Assembly (NCBI RefSeq): GCF_015351395.1 | Contig: NZ_JADKPV010000005.1 | Span: forward strand, 141,934-205,933 | Source of the DNA: Savagea serpentis | GTDB taxonomy: Bacteria > Bacillota > Bacilli > Bacillales_A > Planococcaceae | Direction: 5' to 3' | Length of the DNA: 64,000 bases | Shown: one piece after another, positions 28,613 to 37,227 of the stretch | Numbering within the stretch: position 1 is the first letter of the stretch | Layout: each line of letters starts with the position of its first letter | Notes under the pieces: generated by a model | Seen by the model: the letters and a program-made list of their open reading frames with translations, nothing else | What the model was told of the DNA's origin: nothing | Database searches by the model: none | Made by a program: the position numbers and the translations under genes

Positions 28613-30068
28613 GTGCGACAACCTTCCCTCTCGGTATTTTAAATATAAAATAAAAACAAATAATGACGATAATCAAAACGCCCATAAATACGACGAACAT
28701 CGCCTGTTCTAAAACATTTTGGAGCAATCGTAGAGTAGTGTCGTCCAATGTTTTACGCGATTCATGCGTTAACAAAACATTCATCTCATCAATCGTACCT
28801 TCAGATCCTAGCTTTTGGAAATAATGCATAATCGAACGATTTAAAACTGCGCCAAATAACGCTGCTCCCATTGTATTTCCGAAATTACGCATAAACATAT
28901 TCGATGCTGTAGCACTGCCTCTTAATGCATACGGTACACTATTTTGAATCGCAACTAAAAACGCCGTGCTCGTTAATCCCATTCCAACACCGATCCAAAA
29001 ACTTCCGAAACCTGCCCAAATTGGGCCACTTGTCGGTGTCATTGTCACAAATAATCCTGCACCCACGGCTAAACTAATTCCTCCAGTAAGAGATGTCGTA
29101 AACGGTCCGTAACGAACGAGTAAATGACCGGAAATCGTTGAAGCTATCGGCCATCCGATAGACATCGCAGTTAACGTAAAGCCCGCGATAAGCGCATGTT
29201 CTCCCATCAATCCTGTCACATATGTCGGTAAATAAGAAGAGATCGCCATTAAAATAATGCCAGTTAACAAAGAGACGATATTCGCATATAAAATGAGTGG
29301 ATTTCGCCATATATTCATCGGCACGATTGGATCAATCGCTCGCTTCTCTATACGGATAAACAAACATAAAAATAAAATTGCGAGCACAAGCATCAGCGAA
29401 CCAATGAATGAAAAACGTTCAAATGACTGTCCGCCTTCTACGATCCACAAGATAAATAGAGAGAGTACAAGCGTCGAGAGCAAAGCCCCTTGATAATCGA
29501 TCGCTACTCGTTTCGGTTTTACTTCTTCTTTCAAAAATAACGTAATACCGAGCATCGCTAATATTCCGAGTGGTACGTTCACCCAAAACACATAATGCCA
29601 ACTAAAATATTGCACGAGTAAGCCACCGAGTGCTGGGCCAAGTACAGCCGAAATTCCCCAAACACTCGATAAATACCCTTGAATTTTCGCTCGTTCTTCC
29701 ATCGTATAAATATCGCCAACGATTGTTGACGCAATAGGTGATAAAGCCCCCGCTCCAAGCCCTTGAATGAGGCGATACATCGTCAGCTGTTCGAAAGTCG
29801 TCGCAAAACCAGCCAATAACGAACCGATTAAAAAAATCGTCATCCCGATATTAAAAATTGTCTTTCGTCCATATACATCGGCAAGCTTCCCATAAATTAA
29901 GACGGATACTGTACTCATGAGTAAATAAGAAGAAAAGACCCAACTATAACGTGAAAAACTTCCGAATGATGCAGCAATCGATGGCATAGCAGTCGTAACA
30001 ATCGTCGCTTCAACTGCACTGACGAACATCGCTAATATAACAGCAATTAATACAATCGGACGCTTCAT
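28599..30068 (-). CDS. DHA2 family MFS exporter
   Basis: 489-residue, fourteen-helix drug/H+ antiporter of the EmrB/QacA class. Visible motifs: GKLADVYGRKTIFNIG in loop 2-3, LIQGLGAGALSPIASTIVGD in helix 4, and GPALGGLLVQYFSWHYVFWVN in helix 5 and loop (given in part). Start ATG 30068 (MKRPIVL) behind GGGGGTGGAG; the frame continues upstream through a terminator and is not used. First of two genes with the LysR regulator. Confidence 0.9.
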   Translation of the reverse strand: MKRPIVLIAVILAMFVSAVEATIVTTAMPSIAASFGSFSRYSWVFSSYLLMSTVSVLIYGKLADVYGRKTIFNIGMTIFLIGSLLAGFATTFEQLTMYRLIQGLGAGALSPIASTIVGDIYTMEERAKIQGYLSSVWGISAVLGPALGGLLVQYFSWHYVFWVNVPLGILAMLGITLFLKEEVKPKRVAIDYQGALLSTLVLSLFILWIVEGGQSFERFSFIGSLMLVLAILFLCLFIRIEKRAIDPIVPMNIWRNPLILYANIVSLLTGIILMAISSYLPTYVTGLMGEHALIAGFTLTAMSIGWPIASTISGHLLVRYGPFTTSLTGGISLAVGAGLFVTMTPTSGPIWAGFGSFWIGVGMGLTSTAFLVAIQNSVPYALRGSATASNMFMRNFGNTMGAALFGAVLNRSIMHYFQKLGSEGTIDEMNVLLTHESRKTLDDTTLRLLQNVLEQAMFVVFMGVLIIVIICFYFIFKIPRGKVVAHDSE

Positions 30069-30085
30069 TTCTCCACCCCCTAAAA

Positions 30086-30124
30086 TAAAAAAACTGTAGC
30101 GAGACGTACGGCTACAGTTTTTAT
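30086..30124 (-). terminator. terminator after darB
   Basis: Minus-strand stem AAAACTGTAGC / GCTACAGTTTT followed by T residues, located between darB and the DHA2 transporter start. Confidence 0.85.
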
Positions 30125-30136
30125 TCATTTTACATG

Positions 30137-30577
30137 TTAGCGTGGCTGATAAATATATTTCTTAAACTCTTTCAGCATAACGCGTCGTGTTAAAATTCCT
30201 GCAAATGTACCGTCTTCTTCCACTACGCATAAAAACGTGTGATTCACGAGTAAGTCGAGGCCCTTTTGAAAACGGTCTGTCGTATACACTCTCGGAATTT
30301 CCACATTCATAATGTCGTCTACTTTCAAATCAGATAGACGTTCATATTCGATTCGCTCCAGGCCAAGGATGGCGTCTGTGATCATCCCAATCCCTAACAA
30401 ACCTTGTAATTTAAATTGTGCATCTAATACAGGAATGGCTGAGTAACCCGTTTTCGTCAAGACGAGCAACGCATGCTCTGCGTTATTGCCAACTTGGACA
30501 TGGGCTACTTTTTCCGCTGATATTAAATATTGTTCAATTGGCGTTTCTAAAAATAATTTATCCTCAGTCGTAATCAT
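30137..30577 (-). CDS. darB: c-di-AMP-binding CBS protein DarB (CbpB, YkuL)
   Basis: 146-residue protein made of two CBS domains and nothing else: residues about 12-70 (VGNNAEHALLVLTKTGYSAIPVLD) and 80-140 (DDIMNVEIPRVYTTDRFQKG, then HTFLCVVEEDGTFAGILTRR). This length and order match B. subtilis DarB, which binds c-di-AMP and, when free of it, activates Rel and pyruvate carboxylase. ATG 30577 follows AAAGGAGCGG; an upstream in-frame start has no ribosome site. Monocistronic. Confidence 0.85.
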   Translation of the reverse strand: MITTEDKLFLETPIEQYLISAEKVAHVQVGNNAEHALLVLTKTGYSAIPVLDAQFKLQGLLGIGMITDAILGLERIEYERLSDLKVDDIMNVEIPRVYTTDRFQKGLDLLVNHTFLCVVEEDGTFAGILTRRVMLKEFKKYIYQPR

Positions 30578-30742
30578 ACACTCCGCTCCTTTGTTCAATC
30601 GTTGTAACGCTCTCACTTACACCTCATCATACCATAAGAAAGCGCTTCAATATAATCATTTGCTATAAAAAGAATGTTCTTAATTCACCGAAAGCTTCGA
30701 TTAGCGAAATATATAAAATAATTCTTTATAATCATTTTTCAT

Positions 30743-30757
30743 AGTACTTAAAGTACT
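30743..30757. promoter_or_regulatory. inverted repeat upstream of the betaine operon
   Basis: A perfect 7-1-7 palindrome AGTACTTAAAGTACT, about 50 bases upstream of a candidate -35 element. A plausible operator, for example for a GbsR-like osmoregulatory repressor. The 30617-30902 region otherwise shows only AT-rich sequence and one promoter. Confidence 0.4.
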
Positions 30758-30804
30758 TTAGTCTCTTTTAAGCGCAATTATTCAGAATATTATTACTATA
30801 TCAT

Positions 30805-30833
30805 TTGATTTATAAAAATAATTCACGTATCAT
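30805..30833 (+). promoter_or_regulatory. candidate promoter of the betaine operon
   Basis: TTGATT (30805-30810) and TATCAT (30828-30833) with a 17-base spacer, about 70 bases before the binding-protein start. Confidence 0.5.
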
Positions 30834-30902
30834 TAATTAGTATATTCATTAAAATCAATGAATACTTTATTTGATATTTTTAGAAAAGGGGTAATATTTT
30901 CC

Positions 30903-31898
30903 ATGAAAAAATGGCTAACAATGATGTTCGCTTCACTATTTTTCGTCCTCACAGCATGTGGTGACGGAGATTCAGCAACTGAGATTGAAACGATTCACTT
31001 TGCTGACGCAGGATGGGATAGTATCCGCTTCCATAATAGTGTGGCACAAACGATTATCGAGAACGGTTACGGGTATGACACTGAAGTAACAAATGGTACA
31101 TCCACTGCAACCCTTCAAGCGCTTCAACAAGGTGACTTGAATGTCTATATGGAAGTATGGACTGATAACTTAGAAGATATTTATACGAAAGCGATTGATC
31201 GTGGGGATATCGTCCGTGCAGCGACAAACTTTGATGATAATACACAAGGTCTTTACGTCCCACGCTACGTCATTGAAGGAGATCCTGAACGTGGCATTGA
31301 ACCAGTAGCTCCTGATTTGAAGACAGTAAAAGACTTAGAAAAATATGCGGATGTTTTTATTGACCCAGAAGACACATCAAAAGGCCGTGTCGTTGGTGCA
31401 CCTTCTAGTTGGATCATTAGTGAATACTTAGATGAAAAATTACAAACATATGGCTTAGATGAACAATACAACTATTTAGTCCCTGGTAGTGACTCAGCAA
31501 TTGTTGCTTCACTCGCTGGAGCGGTCAAACAAGGCGAACCATGGGTCGGTTACTATTGGTCTCCTACTTGGGTAACCGCTAGTTTTGACCTCGTCTTATT
31601 AGAGGATGAACCGTTTGACATTGAAAAATGGGAAGAAGATCGAAGCACAGAATTTCCACCAAATGATGTCGTCATCGCTGTTCACAAAGACTTCCCGACA
31701 CAAGCAAAAGACGTGTACGAGTTTTTGCAAAAGTATGAAACAAGCAACGCTTTAACAGAAGAAGCACTCGATTACATGAATGAAAATGACGCTTCACCTG
31801 AAGAAGCTGCAAAATGGTGGATGAATGAACATGAAGACATTTGGACTTCATGGGTGCCAGAAGATATTGCTGAAAAAGTAAAGTCAGCGATTCAATAA
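30903..31898 (+). CDS. glycine betaine-type ABC transporter substrate-binding lipoprotein
   Basis: 331-residue OpuAC-type binding protein. A lipoprotein signal (MKKWLTMMFASLFFVLTAC) ends in the lipobox LTAC. Downstream, DAGWDSIRFHNSVAQTI, VYMEVWTDN and GYYWSPTWV carry the tryptophans that form the aromatic box for quaternary amines. ATG 30903 is used; an upstream frame extension is unsupported. Followed by a hairpin and then permease and ATPase genes, an order different from B. subtilis opuA. Betaine, proline betaine or carnitine are possible ligands. Confidence 0.88.
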   Translation: MKKWLTMMFASLFFVLTACGDGDSATEIETIHFADAGWDSIRFHNSVAQTIIENGYGYDTEVTNGTSTATLQALQQGDLNVYMEVWTDNLEDIYTKAIDRGDIVRAATNFDDNTQGLYVPRYVIEGDPERGIEPVAPDLKTVKDLEKYADVFIDPEDTSKGRVVGAPSSWIISEYLDEKLQTYGLDEQYNYLVPGSDSAIVASLAGAVKQGEPWVGYYWSPTWVTASFDLVLLEDEPFDIEKWEEDRSTEFPPNDVVIAVHKDFPTQAKDVYEFLQKYETSNALTEEALDYMNENDASPEEAAKWWMNEHEDIWTSWVPEDIAEKVKSAIQ

Positions 31899-31907
31899 TT
31901 TTAACGA

Positions 31908-31934
31908 AGCGTGCAGCGCAGTCTGCACGTTTTC
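31908..31934 (+). terminator. attenuator-like hairpin after the binding protein gene
   Basis: CGTGCAG (31910-31916) / CTGCACG (31923-31929) followed by TTTTCT. A weak intrinsic terminator inside the operon would make excess binding protein over permease. Confidence 0.55.
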
Positions 31935-31946
31935 TAAATAATAGAG

Positions 31947-31995
31947 AAAGGTGGTCTTACGCTAACGCATATTTATTACGTTAGCGATCCTTATG
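31947..31995 (+). promoter_or_regulatory. hairpin between ribosome site and permease start
   Basis: The ribosome site AAAGGTGG (31947-31954) lies 38 bases before the ATG at 31993. Between them CGCTAACG (31960-31967) pairs with CGTTAGCG (31979-31986). Folding this stem leaves 11 unpaired bases, near the usual spacing, so translation may depend on the hairpin forming. Confidence 0.5.
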
Positions 31996-32853
31996 AAAAG
32001 TTTTCCTGACATCCAGTTTCCCATTGGGGATACGGTAGCAGCGTTTATCGATTTTTTAGCTTTAAATTTTAAAGGATTTTTTGATTTTTTATTCGTGATT
32101 TTTTCTTCCACGATTAAGGCGACCGAGCAAGGACTGCTCATGCTTCCATGGTGGTTACTTATTTTGATTGTCGTCGCAATTGGTACGTACTTCACTTCGT
32201 GGAAAGGTGGCATCACATTTGGTGTCTTCTTATTTTTAATCGGGACATTTGATTTATGGTCTCAAACGATGACGACATTAGCCGTTATTATTATTTCTGT
32301 CGTTCTTTCCCTCCTAATTGGAATTCCACTCGGAATTTTAATGGCGTTCAACCGAACATTTGCATCCATTATGCGACCGATTTTAGACGCGATGCAAACG
32401 ATGCCAACATTCGTTTACTTAATTCCTGTTATTTTCTTCTTCCCGCTCGGAAACGTTCCAGCGGTGATTGCGACAATTATTTATGCATTACCACCCGTTA
32501 TGCGTTTAACGGAACTCGGCATTCGCAATGTCGATGAAGAAGTCATTGAAAGTGCCGAATCTTTCGGTTCATCACGGATGCAAATGCTCATGAAAGTCCA
32601 GTTACCTCAAGCTTTACCGACGATTATGGCGGGAGTGAACCAAACGACGATGATGGCTTTATCAATGGCGGTCGTCGGTTCGATGGTCGGAGCAGACGGA
32701 CTCGGAGAACGCGTACTTCATGCGTTAAACCGCATCGATATGTCTCTTGGATTCGAAGCGGGTATTAGCATCGTCTTTTTAGCGATCATTATCGACCGAA
32801 TTACTGCTGGAATTGCGGATAAAATGCAAAGTCGTAGAGGTGAAGCATCATGA
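31993..32853 (+). CDS. glycine betaine-type ABC transporter permease
   Basis: 286-residue ProW/OpuAB-type permease with about seven hydrophobic segments. PILDAMQTMPTFVYLIPVIFF and the EAA loop VDEEVIESAESFGSSRMQML are typical, as is GADGLGERVLHALNRID near the end. ATG at 31993; translation may rely on the hairpin described separately. Overlaps the ATPase gene by four bases (ATGA). Confidence 0.92.
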   Translation: MKSFPDIQFPIGDTVAAFIDFLALNFKGFFDFLFVIFSSTIKATEQGLLMLPWWLLILIVVAIGTYFTSWKGGITFGVFLFLIGTFDLWSQTMTTLAVIIISVVLSLLIGIPLGILMAFNRTFASIMRPILDAMQTMPTFVYLIPVIFFFPLGNVPAVIATIIYALPPVMRLTELGIRNVDEEVIESAESFGSSRMQMLMKVQLPQALPTIMAGVNQTTMMALSMAVVGSMVGADGLGERVLHALNRIDMSLGFEAGISIVFLAIIIDRITAGIADKMQSRRGEAS

Positions 32854-34049
32854 CAGTTAAAATTCAACTTCAACATGTGAGCAAAATTTTCGGACCACGT
32901 CCACAAAAAATCGTACCACTTATTGAACAAGGCAAATCAAAAGAAGAAATTTTAAAAGAAACGAAACATACCGTCGGTGTATACGACGCTTCGATGGATA
33001 TTTACGATGGAGAATTTTTCGTCATTATGGGGCTATCAGGCAGTGGGAAGTCAACATTAATTCGATGCTTTAATATGTTAAACGTTCCAACTGCTGGCAG
33101 CATACTCGTAGACGGTGAAGACATTACAAAATATTCAAAACAACAATTACGTGACTATCGTCAAAAGAAAATCGCGATGGTGTTCCAACATTTCGGATTG
33201 TTTAGCCATCGGACGATTTTAGAGAACGTCGAATACGGACTAGAAATTCGAGGTTTATCGAAAGAAGAACGCCGTAAAATTGCAATGGAACAATTAGAAA
33301 ATGTCGGATTAAAAGGATATGAAGATCAATACCCTGACCAGCTATCCGGCGGTATGCAACAACGTGTCGGCATCGCACGCGCTTTAACGAACAATCCTGA
33401 TATTTTACTGATGGACGAACCGTTCAGTGCGCTCGATCCCCTCATTCGGCGTGAAATGCAGTTAGAATTAATTGATTTGCAAGATAGACTTCAAAAAACG
33501 ATTATCTTCATCACGCATGACGTCAACGAAGCTTTTAAACTCGGGGACCGGGTCGCTGTCATGAAAGACGGCCGTGTCGAGCAAATTGGCACACCGGAAG
33601 AAATTTTAGAGCAACCTGCAAACGAATATATTTCCTCCTTCACCCATGATATTGACCGTTCAAAAGTGCTTCAAGCAGAACATGTCATGTCACGCCCACA
33701 CAATATTTTAACTTTAAAAGACGGTTTGCAAGTCGGGGTTAAAATGATGCGAGAAAACGGCATTTCTTCACTCTTCGTTGCAGATCGTGGCCGTAAGTTA
33801 GAAGGCTATATTACAATCGATGACGCAATTGATGCCATTCGTGAAAAGAAATCGATTGAATCTATTTTAAGACGTGAAGTGACGACAGTGTCACCAGATA
33901 CATACATTCAAGACTTAATCCCACTCGTCTTGCAATCAGGATTGCCCCTTGTTGTCACAGATGAAGAAAATCGAATTCTCGGCATTATTTTAAGAGTCCA
34001 CGTATTATCCAGTTTAATTGCCGAAGATTTTGATGCTGAAACTGTTTAA
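32850..34049 (+). CDS. glycine betaine-type ABC transporter ATP-binding protein with CBS domains
   Basis: 399-residue ProV/OpuAA-type ATPase. Family-specific N-terminus (VSKIFGPRPQKIVPLIEQGK), Walker A GLSGSGKST, signature LSGGMQQRVGIARAL, Walker B ILLMDEPFSALDP. Two C-terminal CBS domains from about residue 280 (VMSRPHNILTLKDG; LRREVTTVSPDTYI) sense ionic strength or, in relatives such as OpuCA/OpuAA, c-di-AMP. Ends the operon before a strong terminator. Confidence 0.94.
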   Translation: MTVKIQLQHVSKIFGPRPQKIVPLIEQGKSKEEILKETKHTVGVYDASMDIYDGEFFVIMGLSGSGKSTLIRCFNMLNVPTAGSILVDGEDITKYSKQQLRDYRQKKIAMVFQHFGLFSHRTILENVEYGLEIRGLSKEERRKIAMEQLENVGLKGYEDQYPDQLSGGMQQRVGIARALTNNPDILLMDEPFSALDPLIRREMQLELIDLQDRLQKTIIFITHDVNEAFKLGDRVAVMKDGRVEQIGTPEEILEQPANEYISSFTHDIDRSKVLQAEHVMSRPHNILTLKDGLQVGVKMMRENGISSLFVADRGRKLEGYITIDDAIDAIREKKSIESILRREVTTVSPDTYIQDLIPLVLQSGLPLVVTDEENRILGIILRVHVLSSLIAEDFDAETV

Positions 34050-34051
34050 TC

Positions 34052-34094
34052 TAAAAAGGAATGGTCCCCATTACGGGCGACCATTCCTTTTTTA
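34052..34094. terminator. bidirectional terminator, betaine operon / TRM11-like gene
   Basis: AAAAAGGAATGGTC (34053-34066) pairs with GACCATTCCTTTTT (34079-34092), with T run. Confidence 0.9.
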
Positions 34095-35033
34095 GCGTTC
34101 ACAAACGAGTATTTTTCTTTCAAACTTTGCTTTCCGTGCGATTGCTTCAGCTACAATTGTAAAGCCGATTTGTTGTAACTGTTCTTCGACTGATTCGATG
34201 GCTACAAAGACGACACGACTCGCGATGCGATATGCTGATTCTAAAATGGACGTCAGCTGTTCATCTGTCACATGCGTAAATAAATTATATGGCAAATCAA
34301 TGATCGCCACGTCATACTGTCCTGCTACTTGTTCAATCGGACATAATGTCACATTCGCTTCATAACCAAAGTGGCTAATATTTTCACGAGAGCCGTCACA
34401 GACGAGCGGATTGACGTCACTTCCTTCAATCGGAACGCCCATCGATAACGCTTCAACTAAGACCGTACCAATCCCACAACACGGATCGATCACTTTATCA
34501 ACCACTTCAATATCGGGTATCGCAATATTGACGATTGCTCGAGCTAAGCGAGAACTGAGCGCTGTCGAATACATGCGGGGCTTCTGTTGATGCTGGAACC
34601 AAATCGCTTCCCCTCTTTGAACGGCACCGAAATAATACATACCTTCTAAATAAATGACACCGAGTTCGACCGTCGGATTATGTAAGTCTACTTCGCCTGT
34701 AATCGCTGTACCAACCGAACGTTCAATTTGACGTCTCTGCGTATGCGACCATTTCTTCTCATCGTCAAAATCGACTTCATTTAAGCATGTTAATTTATAT
34801 GTTTCATCTATCGGAAAAGTATACTTCGCCACACGTTCCCTTAACTCTTCCTCTGTATGTGCTTGAATCCAAACCGCAAGACGCCCTTTTATAAAGGGAC
34901 TGCGAGAAGGTTCAAGAAGGCGCTCAGAGATGATGTATGGCTTTGGTGAAGCTTCACCAAATAGCGCATGCATTTCTAATTGACAAACTTCGCGTTCATC
35001 CATATGGCGCACATAGTAATATAAGTAATTCAT
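34092..35033 (-). CDS. TRM11-like SAM-dependent methyltransferase
   Basis: 313-residue Rossmann-fold methyltransferase. SAM motif I is VIDPCCGIGTVLVEALSMG (about residue 185), an acidic motif II EGSDVNP follows, and the catalytic motif IV is DLPYNLF, a variant of the N-methylase [DNS]PPY motif. Such proteins methylate N2 of guanosine in tRNA; the target here is not shown. The N-terminal 150 residues replace the usual THUMP domain with a divergent region. Last gene of a small minus-strand set; it starts within the end of the gene before it (four-base overlap). Confidence 0.78.
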   Translation of the reverse strand: MNYLYYYVRHMDEREVCQLEMHALFGEASPKPYIISERLLEPSRSPFIKGRLAVWIQAHTEEELRERVAKYTFPIDETYKLTCLNEVDFDDEKKWSHTQRRQIERSVGTAITGEVDLHNPTVELGVIYLEGMYYFGAVQRGEAIWFQHQQKPRMYSTALSSRLARAIVNIAIPDIEVVDKVIDPCCGIGTVLVEALSMGVPIEGSDVNPLVCDGSRENISHFGYEANVTLCPIEQVAGQYDVAIIDLPYNLFTHVTDEQLTSILESAYRIASRVVFVAIESVEEQLQQIGFTIVAEAIARKAKFERKILVCER

Positions 35034-35482
35034 CGCGCTTCTTCGCGTGCCGCTTCATACTTGCGCATCAATTGAACGACCGTTTCAATCGCTTGCTCAA
35101 TCGTCCAATTCGCTTCGAAGCCATCCAATGCTTCCAACGTTAAATTCATATCGAACATTTTATCCGCTTGCGCATATAAAATCGCATGTTTCGCTAATGT
35201 TGGATTCGTTTCGGTCTCAATGAAATATTTTAAAAAAGCTTCCTCATCTTTCGACACGCGTAACCCAAATAATGCCGTATATGTTTGAAATACATCGTCT
35301 AATTCGATTGTCATACAATCGACATTTACTTCGTCAAATGTTGCAGATTCTACATAAATAAAACTTTCTTGATGGGTTTGTAAATACGTTAAAGGGTGTT
35401 GTAATACATTGAATACTTGTTGTTCTATGACTTCGTCTGTTTCTTTTAAACAGCGGTCAACTATCGTATAATTCATGTTCAT
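35030..35482 (-). CDS. hypothetical protein
   Basis: 150 residues, acidic, no signal peptide, membrane segment or motif that I recognise. Predicted mainly helical in the last 80 residues. Four-base overlap with the TRM11-like gene and three-base gap from the CDF transporter gene suggest one transcript. An ATG AAT ATG start (MNMNYT) leaves the first codon uncertain by two. Confidence 0.7.
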   Translation of the reverse strand: MNMNYTIVDRCLKETDEVIEQQVFNVLQHPLTYLQTHQESFIYVESATFDEVNVDCMTIELDDVFQTYTALFGLRVSKDEEAFLKYFIETETNPTLAKHAILYAQADKMFDMNLTLEALDGFEANWTIEQAIETVVQLMRKYEAAREEAR

Positions 35483-35485
35483 TCC

Positions 35486-36412
35486 TCACTTCATTTCAAA
35501 ATTCGCTTCTTCATACCAAGGGTTTAAATGGATGAGCACTTCATCGACATCTGGGTATGCTTCCATAATAGCATTGCGAATCGAACTCGACAAATCGTGT
35601 CCTTCTTGAATCGATAAGCTCGCTGGAATCGCAATTCGCAAGTCAACTAATACATAGTGACCGTGCTCTCTCGCGCGCAAACGATCGATGCGACGAACTT
35701 CTTCAAATTGACGAATCACTTCTTCAAACTGAAGGAGTCGCTCTGGTGCAACACTTTTCTCCATCAAAACGTCAAGTGATTCTCTTCCCATCTCAATTGC
35801 TAACTTTAATACGAGCAACGCGACGATAAATCCTGCAATCGGGTCTCCATAACTTAAAAATGGTTTATCCATCGCATCTCCAACGAGCGCTAGTCCAATG
35901 CCGATGACTGCTGCTCCTGAAGCATAAACGTCTGCCAAATGGTCATACGCTGTCGCAATTAATCCTTTACTATTTTCTTTTTTTCCAATTTTAATCGTAT
36001 ACATGTATAATGCTTGTTTCCAAACTAATGAGATAATCGCTGTAATTAAAGCGATATAACTTGCTTTTAGAGGCTCTTCAAACAATGTTACAACTGCTTC
36101 ATATGCAATATAAATGGCAGCACCTGCTAAAATAATGGCGACGATTCCTGAACCAATCACTTCTGCTTTCCCATGTCCCCAAGGATGATCTTCATCTGCA
36201 GGGCGCTTTGAAATGCGCATTGATGTAAGTGCCGCTAGTGAAGCGACCACATCCGCCGCGTTATGGAAACCATCCGCTAATAAGACGGGGCTGTTAAACA
36301 ATGCCCCTACTGAAATTTTTAAAATGGTGAGCAAAATATTACTAATTAAACTAACCCAAATGGCGACGATCGCCGCAAAGGAGTGCTTCGTTTCTACTGT
36401 GTGTTCCATCAA
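35486..36412 (-). CDS. cation diffusion facilitator family transporter
   Basis: 308-residue CDF protein with six helices and a C-terminal cytoplasmic metallochaperone-like domain (from about residue 215). Transport-site residues appear in LLADGFHNAADV (helix 2, DxxHNxxD type) and YDHLADVYAS (helix 5, HxxxD). The first-site Asp with Asn/His pattern resembles the manganese exporters MneP/MneS more than zinc-type HxxxD pairs; iron, zinc or manganese are possible. Two ATG codons in tandem begin the gene. Confidence 0.87.
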   Translation of the reverse strand: MMEHTVETKHSFAAIVAIWVSLISNILLTILKISVGALFNSPVLLADGFHNAADVVASLAALTSMRISKRPADEDHPWGHGKAEVIGSGIVAIILAGAAIYIAYEAVVTLFEEPLKASYIALITAIISLVWKQALYMYTIKIGKKENSKGLIATAYDHLADVYASGAAVIGIGLALVGDAMDKPFLSYGDPIAGFIVALLVLKLAIEMGRESLDVLMEKSVAPERLLQFEEVIRQFEEVRRIDRLRAREHGHYVLVDLRIAIPASLSIQEGHDLSSSIRNAIMEAYPDVDEVLIHLNPWYEEANFEMK

Positions 36413-36446
36413 ATTTCTCCCCTTTCAAAAAGTTTGCATACAGGCA

Positions 36447-36478
36447 ACAAAAAAACCTGACATCCGAATGTCAGGTTT
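36447..36478 (-). terminator. terminator after the nuclease gene
   Basis: Minus-strand stem AACCTGACAT / ATGTCAGGTT with loop of four and a following T run. Located between the nuclease and CDF genes. Confidence 0.85.
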
Positions 36479-36589
36479 ACCGAGTTGAAAAATATATAAA
36501 GTTGTATGTTTGTATGCAAATGGATGCGATATTCATCGATATCCCTCTTTTTATAAGTTTTGTATAGTTCATTGTAACACATATTTCCA

Positions 36590-37216
36590 TCAATCACATA
36601 CTTTTTGGATATCTTTTTTACTTTTTTCATCATATGGATAACGTTCTGTATCAAATCCCCGGGCATGGACGTATCCTTCTAAACTCCAAATGCCACATTT
36701 GTTCTTTTTCGCTTCCGCTTCAATTTCTTTAAAGTGCGTCACATATGAATCATTCGGCGGATAAACAAAGGCAACACGTGCCAGCCCTTTGCGGAGTAAC
36801 ATCTCTTGCACACTTTCACCATCGACATAAATATATGCGAGCAGGCGTCCATACTTATCTTCTTTTTCGCCGACATCGAATTCAATTTCCACTTTTCCGT
36901 CTTTCATCAATTCTTTCATAAAATTAGATGCTTCTGGTCCAAAACGTTCCGTCGTTTTTTTAGGATGGACGGTTTCTGGTGTATCGACGAGCAAATAACG
37001 TACCGCTTTTTCTTCTCCTTCATACTTTACCCGAATCGTGTCCCCATCGACAACACGGACCAATTCAACAGGAATTAATCCTTCTTTTGAAGGTTTTGTG
37101 TCTTCCGAATCGAGTAAATCAATACCAAAATAGCCTGCTATTGCTACGACGATTATCGAAATGATCCATTGTTTTAAATTTTTAGGTTGTTCTTTCTTTT
37201 GTTGTTGAGCCATCAT
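36590..37216 (-). CDS. membrane-anchored thermonuclease-like protein
   Basis: 208 residues. An N-terminal single membrane helix (about residues 17-34) with cytoplasmic lysines and no clear cleavage site is followed by a staphylococcal nuclease domain: VVDGDTIRV with a calcium-binding aspartate, VRYLLVDTPET with the catalytic arginine and glutamate, and EKEDKYGRLLAYIYV with the second arginine. Acts outside the membrane on DNA or RNA. Similar to B. subtilis YncB/YhcR domains. Own terminator downstream; shares a strand but not clear operon with the hydrolase gene 11 bases upstream. Confidence 0.9.
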   Translation of the reverse strand: MMAQQQKKEQPKNLKQWIISIIVVAIAGYFGIDLLDSEDTKPSKEGLIPVELVRVVDGDTIRVKYEGEEKAVRYLLVDTPETVHPKKTTERFGPEASNFMKELMKDGKVEIEFDVGEKEDKYGRLLAYIYVDGESVQEMLLRKGLARVAFVYPPNDSYVTHFKEIEAEAKKNKCGIWSLEGYVHARGFDTERYPYDEKSKKDIQKVCD

Positions 37217-37227
37217 TCTGTCCTTTC

